Below are positions 1 through 7,462 of a stretch of DNA of 64,000 nucleotides, in pieces. Under the pieces are notes generated by a model, which made no database searches, was not told the origin of the DNA, and saw only the letters and a list, made by a program, of their open reading frames with translations. Source of the stretch: Citrobacter enshiensis. Its GTDB lineage: Bacteria; Pseudomonadota; Gammaproteobacteria; Enterobacterales; Enterobacteriaceae. Location: positions 868,001 through 932,000 of the forward strand of contig NZ_CP119862.1 of assembly GCF_029338175.1 (NCBI RefSeq), written 5' to 3'. Position 1 is the stretch's first letter, and each line of letters begins with the position of its first letter. The translations under genes were made by a program, and so were the position numbers.

Positions 1-674
1 CAAACTACTGGGCGATCGATTTTAAAAATCCGGCAACCCAACGTGATGCGCATAATCAGTTGATGGAGCTTATTTATCGTGACCGAAATCGTGCCAGCGT
101 GATTATCTGGTCCGTCGGCAATGAAAATGCCGATACCGATGAGCGACTGAATTTTATGACCTCGCTGGTTGATGCCGCCCGCCAGGCCGATCCTAGCCGT
201 TTGATTTCTGCCGCTTGCCTGGTCAATCATGCCAAAATGAAAATTGAAGATCGTCTGGCAGATTTTCTCGATATCATCGGACTGAACGAGTATTACGGTT
301 GGTATGAAGAGAATTTTGATGATCTGATTGTGCTGGGAGAAAACTCGTCGCCCACAAAACCTGTTGTGATCACCGAAACAGGGGCCGAAGGTGTGATAGG
401 CGATCATGCTCCTCAGTCTGGGCCTTTCTCGGAAAACTATATGGCGGATGTGTACCGCAAGCAGACCGAGTATTTGCCAAAACTCAATTATGTCCGTGGT
501 TTTACCCCCTGGTTATTGTATGACTACCGTACAGAAAGACGTCAGAATCCTTACCAGAAAGGATTCAACTGTAAGGGGCTTATTACCGCTGACAAAATAA
601 CACGTAAAAGGGCATTTTATGTGCTGCGCGATTTTTATCAGCAACTCAAAAATGCCGGGTCATTAGCGGATTAA
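1..674 (+). CDS. beta-glucuronidase-type glycoside hydrolase family 2, 3' part
   Basis: Partial gene, open at the left edge of the window (reading frame begins at base 3). Seen: the C-terminal catalytic barrel of a GH2 enzyme, with the acid/base motif GNEN (Glu codon 123-125) and the nucleophile motif ITETGAEG (Glu codon 375-377), plus the N-x-Y-Y-G-W-Y motif between them that is typical of beta-glucuronidases such as UidA. Family knowledge: such enzymes hydrolyse beta-D-glucuronides in the cytoplasm. It differs clearly from E. coli UidA (GNEN rather than ANEP around the acid/base, and a shorter spacing), so it may act on another glucuronide or a related galactoside. The gene ends by overlapping, tail to tail, the stop of the following minus-strand gene. 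The N-terminal sugar-binding and sandwich domains lie outside the window. Confidence 0.85.
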   Translation, partial: NYWAIDFKNPATQRDAHNQLMELIYRDRNRASVIIWSVGNENADTDERLNFMTSLVDAARQADPSRLISAACLVNHAKMKIEDRLADFLDIIGLNEYYGWYEENFDDLIVLGENSSPTKPVVITETGAEGVIGDHAPQSGPFSENYMADVYRKQTEYLPKLNYVRGFTPWLLYDYRTERRQNPYQKGFNCKGLITADKITRKRAFYVLRDFYQQLKNAGSLAD

Positions 675-2251
675 TCTGCTGTCAGACTTTCTGCCAGGCT
701 AAGCAGCCTGGCAGGATCAAATAACATGGCCAGATAATGGGGTTGTTGTTGTTCTTCTTTATCGAGCCATTCGGAAATTCGATGCGCTAACAAGCGTAGC
801 TGATTAATCTCTTTGGTTAACTCAAATAAAGAGATACCACTTTGATTTCCGTAGCGGTCTAACATCATTTTCATGGCGACGCATCGAGCGACGCCGTTAA
901 ACATCTCGGTGTAGTAGGGGACGCGTTCCCAGACGCGTTTGAACAGGTCTCTTTTCTCTTCCGACATCGCAATCGAATGTATTATTTGGTGTAGCCGATT
1001 ACGGGAATCCTGGGCCAAAAAGATCGCCCGTTGCTTCTCTAATAATAATTGCTGGTACTGTTCGCGCCCGGTGTCCGGATCGTCCATCGGGAATAATGCC
1101 GACATGGTATAATCGTCAGAATGGCGTAAATGTAACTGAAGCTGTTTTACGGCTTGGGCATAGCTTTCAGGTACCTGGCTGTAGTGGTGTAAAACATGTC
1201 CTAATATATAGGGCGTTTTTCTCATCCATTCGTAGCTGCAGGTATACAATTGATGAAAGGTGTTTAATTCAGCCGTTCCTACTTTATGCTCAAGCATATC
1301 CGTGAGCCAGCAGTGAAATGCCTGTTTTTCAGACATAAATATTTCACGGCCAAACATGGCTAAACCATGTAAATTCACCGAATTTACCGAGTTGATCAGG
1401 GAGCTGTTAGAGATCCACTCCCAACTGAGCCTGCCCGTAATTGCTTCAAGGTGCTCGCCAGCCATGCTTTCGACCCAACTCAGACGGCCCTGAATTTCTT
1501 CTAATAAGTAACAGGGCAGCAGTGTCCAGCCGTACTCCAGCCCCCACATATCAAACTCAATCCACTTGACCCGCCCTTCGAGTTGAGTCAGTAAAGGATT
1601 ATTCACAAAGCCGGGGCGATAACCATGAGCCACGGCCTTAATTGATACCCGCACATCCGGTGGTAATACCTGTAACGCATTCACTAATTGCCATGATGCC
1701 GCCTCATCCTCCATATAGTCACGCAGGACCATTTTCTTTCCGAGGCTTCGCAGGGTTTGATAAAGGTAAGGGATTGTCGTGACCCAACTGGCTTTGTATG
1801 GCTGATGTCGGGGAAGATTCACAATTATGCCATCAATACCGGATAATTGTTGTAAGGCCTCGAAGAGATCCTGCTGATAAAAATTTTTCCAGAAAATTTC
1901 GTCCGCGCTACTATTTTCAATTAACGCATATTCGGGATACTTTTCTTGTATTTTTCCATCCCGGGGCAGGGCTTCCCCTTGTAACCAAACACCAATGCCT
2001 GATGCCCGACAGTAACGGCATAAACGTTGCAGATATAATAAATGTTCCTGACGCTCGCGTAGTAGATTCTCACGGCCATGCTGACAATAAATTGAGGGCG
2101 AGACTAATAAAGATAATAAATTCTGCTGGTTAATGACCAGCCCATTAAATTGGTCCCGAACCATCACCGCAATGACGCTCTGCAAATATGGCCAGTGCCA
2201 GATCAGCGAAGAATTCACTTCTAATAAACGAAGCGGAATAGAAGTCTGCAC
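671..2251 (-). CDS. uncharacterised TIM-barrel, alpha-glucuronidase-like protein
   Basis: 526-residue cytoplasmic protein without signal peptide or membrane segments. I do not recognise a named gene. Its middle part (about residues 130-330) has a pattern recalling GH67/GH115-type alpha-glucuronidase barrels and related uncharacterised hydrolases: an N-terminal hydrophobic strand, a DGIIVNLPRH segment, a WIEFDMWGLEYGW segment, and a late NSVNLHGLAMFGREIF segment. The C-terminal 200 residues are helical and probably a separate domain. The start codon is preceded by little more than AT-rich DNA. It converges on the GH2 glucuronidase gene and overlaps it by 4 bp, which suggests a joint role in use of glucuronic acid-containing sugars. 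That role is inference; the enzyme class is uncertain and it could be non-catalytic. Confidence 0.6.
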   Translation of the reverse strand: MQTSIPLRLLEVNSSLIWHWPYLQSVIAVMVRDQFNGLVINQQNLLSLLVSPSIYCQHGRENLLRERQEHLLYLQRLCRYCRASGIGVWLQGEALPRDGKIQEKYPEYALIENSSADEIFWKNFYQQDLFEALQQLSGIDGIIVNLPRHQPYKASWVTTIPYLYQTLRSLGKKMVLRDYMEDEAASWQLVNALQVLPPDVRVSIKAVAHGYRPGFVNNPLLTQLEGRVKWIEFDMWGLEYGWTLLPCYLLEEIQGRLSWVESMAGEHLEAITGRLSWEWISNSSLINSVNSVNLHGLAMFGREIFMSEKQAFHCWLTDMLEHKVGTAELNTFHQLYTCSYEWMRKTPYILGHVLHHYSQVPESYAQAVKQLQLHLRHSDDYTMSALFPMDDPDTGREQYQQLLLEKQRAIFLAQDSRNRLHQIIHSIAMSEEKRDLFKRVWERVPYYTEMFNGVARCVAMKMMLDRYGNQSGISLFELTKEINQLRLLAHRISEWLDKEEQQQPHYLAMLFDPARLLSLAESLTAD

Positions 2252-2502
2252 TTAAAGAAACCACGCAAGCAATGTTAATCGTACCTTCTATTTTATAGCC
2301 GTTGCTTCTGTCGCACCAGAGTTAGTTGGGGACAATAACAGATTAAAACGCTGCGAAACAGTCGAATGCAAATCAAAAATAGTGTGAGTCCAGAAAGGCG
2401 TTCTTATTTTTAAAATATCATTTCGGTGAATGTATCGTAGTCACCAGACGCGTGCAGGACTATGCTTAGTCTCGACACCCTAAAAACAACAGAGGCAATG
2501 TC

Positions 2503-2733
2503 ATGGATAAAGAATTACTGGAAGCGGGGTACCGGGCTTATAGCGGTGAGAAAATAGATGTCTACTTCAATACGGGGATTTGCCAGCATTCGGGGAACTG
2601 CGTGCGCGGCAGCGCGAAGCTTTTTAACCTGAAACGCAAACCGTGGATTATTCCGGATGAAGTGGATGTCGCCACGGTGGTCAGAGTGATTGATACGTGC
2701 CCGAGCGGTGCGCTGAAGTATCGGCATAAATAA
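2503..2733 (+). CDS. yjdI: YjdI, small divergent 4Fe-4S mono-cluster protein
   Basis: 76 residues, matching in length and sequence the E. coli YjdI I recall. Cysteines at 27, 33 and 66 lie in C-x5-C and DTCPSGAL contexts, the pattern of the divergent single 4Fe-4S domain family (Fer4_19). Only three cysteines are present, as in the family, so a fourth ligand must be a different residue or come from a partner. Function is unknown; electron transfer or redox sensing is the usual guess. It is followed after 11 bp by yjdJ, so the two are almost certainly co-transcribed. In E. coli the pair lies far away, near lysU, so its position here is a rearrangement. Confidence 0.9.
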   Translation: MDKELLEAGYRAYSGEKIDVYFNTGICQHSGNCVRGSAKLFNLKRKPWIIPDEVDVATVVRVIDTCPSGALKYRHK

Positions 2734-2744
2734 GCGAGGGACAA

Positions 2745-3017
2745 ATGGAAATACTCGAAGGTCATAACAAATTTTATGTTAACGATGCTGAAGGCAATCC
2801 GGTTGCGGAGATTGTATTTGTACCCACAGGGGAGCATTTGAGCATCATTGAGCATACTGATGTCGATCCCAGTCTGAAAGGGCAGGGGGTAGGTAAAAAA
2901 CTGGTGGCGAAAGTGGTGGAGAAAATGCGCCAGGAAAACCGCAAGGTCATTCCGCTCTGCCCGTTTGCGAAACACGAGTTTGATAACACTCGTGAATATG
3001 ACGATATCCGCGCCTGA
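2745..3017 (+). CDS. yjdJ: YjdJ, short GNAT N-acetyltransferase
   Basis: 90 residues, the length of E. coli YjdJ. It is a minimal GNAT fold: the acetyl-CoA pyrophosphate-binding loop GQGVGKKL is at residues 46-53, and a conserved C-P-F-A-K motif with Cys72 is near the C-terminus, as in the Gcn5-related short acetyltransferase family (COG2388). The substrate is unknown. A good ribosome site (GAGGGAC) precedes the ATG. Second gene of the yjdI-yjdJ pair. The transcript runs into a REP cluster. Confidence 0.9.
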   Translation: MEILEGHNKFYVNDAEGNPVAEIVFVPTGEHLSIIEHTDVDPSLKGQGVGKKLVAKVVEKMRQENRKVIPLCPFAKHEFDNTREYDDIRA

Positions 3018-3029
3018 GTATGGTTTCCC

Positions 3030-3094
3030 GCCGGATGGCGCTTCGCTTATCCGGCAAACCGTAGGCCGGATAAGGCATAGCCCCCGTCCGGCAT
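3030..3094. repeat. REP/BIME cluster
   Basis: Two or three oppositely oriented repetitive extragenic palindromes: GCCGGATGGCGC...CTTATCCGGC, then GTAGGCCGGATAAGGC, then GTCCGGCAT. They lie between the convergent yjdJ and yahB genes, the usual position for such elements. Confidence 0.85.
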
Positions 3095-3095
3095 A

Positions 3096-4025
3096 TCACT
3101 CCCGGTGCAGCAGGTCCTGATAAATTCCCGTTAGTACCCCTTGTGGGCCAAACTCTTTTTTAATCCACTGGGTCACACGGCCTGTAGCCGAATGCTGAGT
3201 CGCCAACAACATACGTGAGTCCTGACGAGGGTTGTGGATCTGACGCGTCACCAGCAGCGATTTTTCCATGGCTTCCCGCACCATGTAGTCTGGCAAAAAG
3301 CCAATCCCTTCACCCAAAATCTGGCACTGGCACTTGGTGTTGAAATCGGGCACCAGAATCGACTCCTGACCATGCAGCAGCCAGCCCACTTTTTTATTAA
3401 TCGTGTGCGCCGTATCTTCGACCATGATGTTTGGGTACAAGCGCAGTTGGCTCTCGGAAATGGGCTCCGGCATAAAGGCCAGCGGATGATCCGGGGCGAT
3501 AGCAAATGCCCAACGGATGGCGCCGATTTCGGTGTAGTCGATACCGCCGCCATCGAGCAGCGTGTCCGGCGCGCCAATCGCGATGTTGGCCTGGTTATTG
3601 ATAATGGAATCCCAGACGCCGTTGTACACCTCTGTCGTCACCGTGATCTGACAGGTTGGAAACTGCTTTTTCAGCACCTGCAACAGTCGGGCGGTATGTT
3701 TTGGGGTATAGAGCAACTGATTGATGCAAATGCGCACTCGCGCTTCAATGCCCTGGGCAATGGTGTCAATACTGCGCTTGATGGCGTGGAAGTCGTTCAG
3801 CAGATCGGTCGCTTTGCGAAAGAAATAGCGACCAGATTCGGTTAACTCAATGCTGCGCGTGTTGCGGGTAAACAGAACAACATCAAGTCCCATTTCCATC
3901 CGCTTGATGGTGTAACTAATGGCTGAGGTGGTTACGCCAAGCTCCTCTGCCGCCTTACTAAAACTGCCATAGCGGGCAGCCATCGTGAAGGCCAACAGAT
4001 TCTCCTCGGTAAAAATTGAATTCAT
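3096..4025 (-). CDS. yahB: YahB, LysR-type transcriptional regulator
   Basis: 309 residues. The N-terminal winged helix-turn-helix is at about residues 7-66 (FSKAAEELGVTTSAISYTIKRME), followed by a LysR substrate-binding domain. The sequence resembles AllS, the activator of the E. coli allantoin genes (shared YNGVWDS-like and VPDxxTK segments), and its place next to yahD fits E. coli YahB. It is divergent from the yahDEFG-permease-yahIJ genes and is the obvious candidate regulator of them. The ligand is probably a purine or pyrimidine breakdown product, judging only from AllS and the enzymes next door. Start: ATG at 4025 preceded by GGGGAGAAAG. Confidence 0.85.
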   Translation of the reverse strand: MNSIFTEENLLAFTMAARYGSFSKAAEELGVTTSAISYTIKRMEMGLDVVLFTRNTRSIELTESGRYFFRKATDLLNDFHAIKRSIDTIAQGIEARVRICINQLLYTPKHTARLLQVLKKQFPTCQITVTTEVYNGVWDSIINNQANIAIGAPDTLLDGGGIDYTEIGAIRWAFAIAPDHPLAFMPEPISESQLRLYPNIMVEDTAHTINKKVGWLLHGQESILVPDFNTKCQCQILGEGIGFLPDYMVREAMEKSLLVTRQIHNPRQDSRMLLATQHSATGRVTQWIKKEFGPQGVLTGIYQDLLHRE

Positions 4026-4416
4026 CTTTCTCCCCTCATGCCCTGCGTTTGTCGTCTGTCATGCAGCGATTGTTGAATGTATTTGTAATCCTTATGGCAG
4101 GCAATCAGTTTTGAACGAAATTTAACACTAAAGTTACATTTGATTTGAAGAGAATCACACTTCTGAACTTTAGTGACAGGCCACACGCTGTGCTGCCTGG
4201 CGCGGGGCACTCACGCATTACAACCCAGGATAGAAAGGAGGCTAACCATAAGAGAAAGATTGCTCTGCCGCACATTTTGTCTTTATTGTGAAATTTATTT
4301 CAATAATCGACGTGCTTACGATGAATGAAATTTAAGCGGATGTTTTTCTCATCACTCTGTTGCTATTCTCAGGCTATCGGAATTGCAAGAAGTCTAAAAA
4401 CTGCAGGAGAGGGAAT
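4026..4416. promoter_or_regulatory. yahB-yahD divergent regulatory region
   Basis: 391 bp without a convincing gene. It holds a perfect 10-bp inverted repeat, CACTAAAGTT at 4126-4135 and AACTTTAGTG at 4166-4175, whose arms are 40 bp apart (about four helical turns), suited to a LysR-type tetramer. Nearer yahD is a TGTGA-N6-TTTCA sequence (4287-4302) that matches the CRP consensus at 8 of 10 positions and contains a perfect TGAAAT-TT-ATTTCA palindrome. I recall a membrane-protein gene, yahC, in this gap in E. coli; no equivalent reading frame is present here. Regulator identities are inference. Confidence 0.5.
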
Positions 4417-5022
4417 ATGTCTGAGAACGAACTCATCACAGAATTTCTGCTAGCAGCAGAGCAGGGCAATGCTGAAGGATTAAAATCCTGTCTGGAAAAT
4501 AATGTGGATATTAACGCCACTAATCGTCAGGGACGAACTGCGATTATTATTGCCAGTCTGAATAAACACTACGAGTGTGTGTCTTTATTGATTGCGGCGG
4601 GTGCGGATATTAATAAGCAGGATCAAACCTGTTTTAACCCTTTCCTCATCAGCTGTCTGGCCAACGATTTAACCCTGCTGCGTACGGTATTACCTGCCAA
4701 CCCTGATCTCGACCGTCTGAGCCGTTTTGGCGGTGTGGGAATTACGCCAGCCAGCGAAAAAGGTCACGTCGAGATTGTCCGTGAACTGCTCACACGCACG
4801 AATATTAACGTCAACCACACCAATTTTGTCGGCTGGACGCCGCTGCTGGAAGCCATAGTGCTTAATGATGGCGGCGCAAAACAGCAGGAAATCGTCAAGC
4901 TGCTGCTGGACAACGGTGCGAACCCACACATGACAGACAAATACGGAAAAACCCCGCTGGAACTGGCGCAGGAGAAGGGGTATCACGAGATTGCCGGGCT
5001 GTTGATTGCCGCAGGCGCCTGA
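4417..5022 (+). CDS. yahD: YahD, ankyrin-repeat protein
   Basis: 201 residues, cytoplasmic, made almost entirely of ankyrin repeats of about 33 residues: DINATNRQGRTAIIIASLN, DINKQDQTCFNPFLIS, the degenerate DLDRLSRFGGVGITPASEKGH, VNHTNFVGWTPLLEA and NPHMTDKYGKTPLELAQEKG. Ankyrin repeats bind other proteins; no partner is known. The start at 4417 is chosen because GCAGGAGAGGG stands just before it and the protein then begins directly at the first helix pair; an upstream in-frame ATG at 4360 lacks such a site. It is the first gene of the yah operon; the next begins about 12 bp after its stop if the ATT start is used. Confidence 0.85.
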   Translation: MSENELITEFLLAAEQGNAEGLKSCLENNVDINATNRQGRTAIIIASLNKHYECVSLLIAAGADINKQDQTCFNPFLISCLANDLTLLRTVLPANPDLDRLSRFGGVGITPASEKGHVEIVRELLTRTNINVNHTNFVGWTPLLEAIVLNDGGAKQQEIVKLLLDNGANPHMTDKYGKTPLELAQEKGYHEIAGLLIAAGA

Positions 5023-5023
5023 C

Positions 5024-5037
5024 GGAGGAACACCATT
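5024..5037 (+). promoter_or_regulatory. ribosome binding site with candidate ATT start for yahE
   Basis: GGAGG at 5024-5028 lies 6 nt before ATT at 5035-5037, which is in frame with yahE through 23 stop-free codons. No ATG, GTG or TTG occurs in that frame before 5104, and the ATG at 5104 has no recognisable ribosome site. The extended N-terminus (T-I-I-A-S-P-L) resembles the N-terminus of E. coli AllH (M-T-I-I-H-P-L, from memory), supporting translation from here. Confidence 0.5.
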
Positions 5038-5937
5038 ATCGCATCGCCATTACGGCAATGCGTCAGGGCCTTAACGGCAGATAGCGCGTTTCTCGCACAG
5101 CGAATGGAGGGACGGGTTGAACAGGTTTTTTCCCGGGCGGTCAACCTGTTCATCCCCGGACAGCAGCGATTACTGACACTCCTCAGCGAACGCTGCGATA
5201 ACGCCCCCAACAGCTGCCGTCTGGCGCTGACGCATTGCAATCACCTGTTCCGCCCTGGTGAACAGGTCAGATTTACGGCGTCAGGGATCGCAATAGGCGA
5301 TGATAAATGGATTGAAACCGTTGCCTGCACGCGCTGGTTGATGCCTGAAATATCAATGAGCGCAGACTGTTTTACCGCCATTCCCTGGCGGCGCTGGGCC
5401 GGGACGCTGTATCAGCATCTCGGATGTGACGACACTCTGTTTCTGTATACCGGCGATAATTCCTTTTATCGCGAATTAGCCAGAGAACTGCAGCAGCGCC
5501 GCCAATATTTACTTTCTGCGCTGCAGCAACAACAAAATATGACGGATGCGATTACCCGCCTGATCGGTCTTGGAATTGGATTAACGCCGTCATCCGATGA
5601 TTATTTAGTGGGTTTGAGCATTATTTTATTTATCCGCGGACATCCGCTGGAAAAATATCAGGACGCATTTTTAACAGCCTTACGATACGCCGGGGAAAAT
5701 ACCACGCTGTTCAGCAAAATTACGCTGGAAGAGGCCTTTCATCGGCGTTATCGGGAAAGTATTACGCGACTGGTAAAAAATATTATTACCGAGTCAGATA
5801 ATTTATCTACCCACATTATTACCGACATTAAAAATATCGGTTCAAGTTCTGGCTGCGACATGCTTTACGGTATGGCGGACGCCTGTGCTTTGAGCCACTG
5901 GTCCGGAGGGAATTATGTCAATCAGGATAGTTGTTAA
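5035..5937 (+). CDS. yahE: YahE, DUF2877 protein (AllH-type carbamoyltransferase subunit)
   Basis: 300 residues if begun at ATT 5035, or 277 from ATG 5104. It carries the DUF2877 signature GLGIGLTPSSDD (about residues 178-189 of the long form), equivalent to the G-x-GLTPS-x-DD motif of E. coli AllH (YlbF). Established knowledge, as I recall it: AllF, AllG and AllH together form oxamate carbamoyltransferase, which makes carbamoyl phosphate. YahE, YahF and YahG are the corresponding three families, so YahE is inferred to be a subunit of a similar cytoplasmic complex acting on an unknown carbamoyl compound. Its end overlaps the yahF start by 23 bp, implying translational coupling. The start is discussed in the separate ribosome-site entry. 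Confidence 0.8.
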   Translation: MIASPLRQCVRALTADSAFLAQRMEGRVEQVFSRAVNLFIPGQQRLLTLLSERCDNAPNSCRLALTHCNHLFRPGEQVRFTASGIAIGDDKWIETVACTRWLMPEISMSADCFTAIPWRRWAGTLYQHLGCDDTLFLYTGDNSFYRELARELQQRRQYLLSALQQQQNMTDAITRLIGLGIGLTPSSDDYLVGLSIILFIRGHPLEKYQDAFLTALRYAGENTTLFSKITLEEAFHRRYRESITRLVKNIITESDNLSTHIITDIKNIGSSSGCDMLYGMADACALSHWSGGNYVNQDSC

Positions 5938-7462
5938 AAAGAACACGTATTTTGATTCCGTCTCGCTAATGTCCATCTCCACGCGCGCCAATAAGCTGGA
6001 AGGTGTGGAGCAGGCGTTTGTGGCGATGGCGACAGAGATGAATAAAGGCGTACTGAAAAATCTCGGTCTGCTTACGCCAGAGCTGAACGAGGCAAAAAGC
6101 GGCGATCTGATGGTTGTGATTAAGGGCACCAGCGACGCGGCGAACGAGCAAACGTTGGTCGCCATCGATGCGTTATTCACGCATAAAGAACAGGGCGGCC
6201 AGCATGAAGCGCGCTACGCCACCCTGGCCAGTGCGAAGGCACACGTGGCTGACAGCAACCTGGCGGTGATCTCGGTCAACGGGTTATTCGCAGCGCGCGA
6301 AGCCCGGCAGGCACTGCAAAACAACCTTAATGTGATGCTCTTCTCTGACAATGTCTCCATTGAGGATGAACTGGCGCTTAAGCAACTGGCACACGAAAAA
6401 GGGCTGCTGATGATGGGACCGGATTGCGGTACTGCCATCATCAACGGTACGGCGCTGTGCTTTGGCAACGCCGTGCGTCGCGGCAGTATCGGTATTGTTG
6501 GCGCATCGGGTACCGGTAGCCAGGAACTGAGCGTACGTATCCACGAATTTGGCGGGGGGATTTCTCAGCTTATCGGCACCGGCGGGCGCGATCTGAGTGA
6601 AAAGATCGGCGGTCTGATGATGCTGGACGCCATCGGCATGCTGGAGGCCGACCCGCAAACAGAAATTATCGCGCTGATCTCCAAACCCCCTGCGCCTGCC
6701 GTTGCCCGCAAGGTGCTAGAACGCGCGCGCAATTGTCAGAAACCGGTGGTGGCCTGTTTCCTCGGTCGTGAAGAACCGCCCGCAGACGAAAACGGCCTGC
6801 TGTTTGCACGCGGAACCAAAGAGGCGGCGCTGAAAGCGGTACTGCTGACGGGGGTGAAAAAAGAGAGCCTGGATCTCCATCCGCTCAACTGGCCGCTGAT
6901 CGAAGAGGTGCGCACCCGCCTGACGCCGCAGCAAAAATACATTCGCGGACTGTTCTGCGGCGGCACGCTGTGCGACGAAGCCATGTTCGCAGCGATGGAA
7001 AAACATGACGAGGTTTATAGCAATATCCACCCGGACCCGAGCCGCCGTCTGACCGATCTCAACCGCAGCGTGGCGCACACCTTCCTCGATTTTGGCGATG
7101 ACGATTTTACCAACGGCAAGCCGCACCCGATGATCGACCCCACCAATCGCATCAGCCGCCTGTTACAGGAAGCGCGCGATCCACAGGTGGGCGTGATCGT
7201 GATGGATTTTGTTCTCGGGTTCGGATCGCACGAGGATCCGGTCGGCGTCATGATCGATGCTGTCAAAGAGGCGAAGGCGATCGCCGCCGCAGAAGGACGT
7301 CCGCTGGAAATTTTGGGCTATGTGCTCGGCACTGATCTCGACACGCCGTCGCTGGAAAAACAGTGCCAGATGCTAACGGACGCCGGTGTTATCTGGGCGA
7401 GCAGCAGCACCAATACCGGATTGCTGGCGCGTGAATTTGTTTGCAAAGGGGAGGAAGCCTGA
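5915..7462 (+). CDS. yahF: YahF, FdrA/AllF-like protein (succinyl-CoA synthetase fold)
   Basis: 515 residues, the length of E. coli YahF. The N-terminal part carries an ACT-like segment; the middle (about 190-300) has the glycine-rich CoA-synthetase-type motifs GIVGASGTGSQEL and GTGGRDLSEKIGG; the C-terminal half resembles succinyl-CoA synthetase beta-type domains with a GFGSHEDP segment. The family (FdrA) was named for suppression of FtsH phenotypes; its E. coli member AllF is, as I recall, a subunit of oxamate carbamoyltransferase. Here it is inferred to be the core of a three-protein carbamoyltransferase with YahE and YahG. Start ATG 5915 with GGAGG upstream; its stop overlaps the yahG start in a TGATG junction. 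Confidence 0.88.
   Translation: MSIRIVVKKNTYFDSVSLMSISTRANKLEGVEQAFVAMATEMNKGVLKNLGLLTPELNEAKSGDLMVVIKGTSDAANEQTLVAIDALFTHKEQGGQHEARYATLASAKAHVADSNLAVISVNGLFAAREARQALQNNLNVMLFSDNVSIEDELALKQLAHEKGLLMMGPDCGTAIINGTALCFGNAVRRGSIGIVGASGTGSQELSVRIHEFGGGISQLIGTGGRDLSEKIGGLMMLDAIGMLEADPQTEIIALISKPPAPAVARKVLERARNCQKPVVACFLGREEPPADENGLLFARGTKEAALKAVLLTGVKKESLDLHPLNWPLIEEVRTRLTPQQKYIRGLFCGGTLCDEAMFAAMEKHDEVYSNIHPDPSRRLTDLNRSVAHTFLDFGDDDFTNGKPHPMIDPTNRISRLLQEARDPQVGVIVMDFVLGFGSHEDPVGVMIDAVKEAKAIAAAEGRPLEILGYVLGTDLDTPSLEKQCQMLTDAGVIWASSSTNTGLLAREFVCKGEEA

Noticed and set aside
4022..4210. 62-codon minus-strand frame upstream of yahB
   Set aside because: It overlaps the yahB ribosome site and lies across the inverted repeat; composition is not protein-like.
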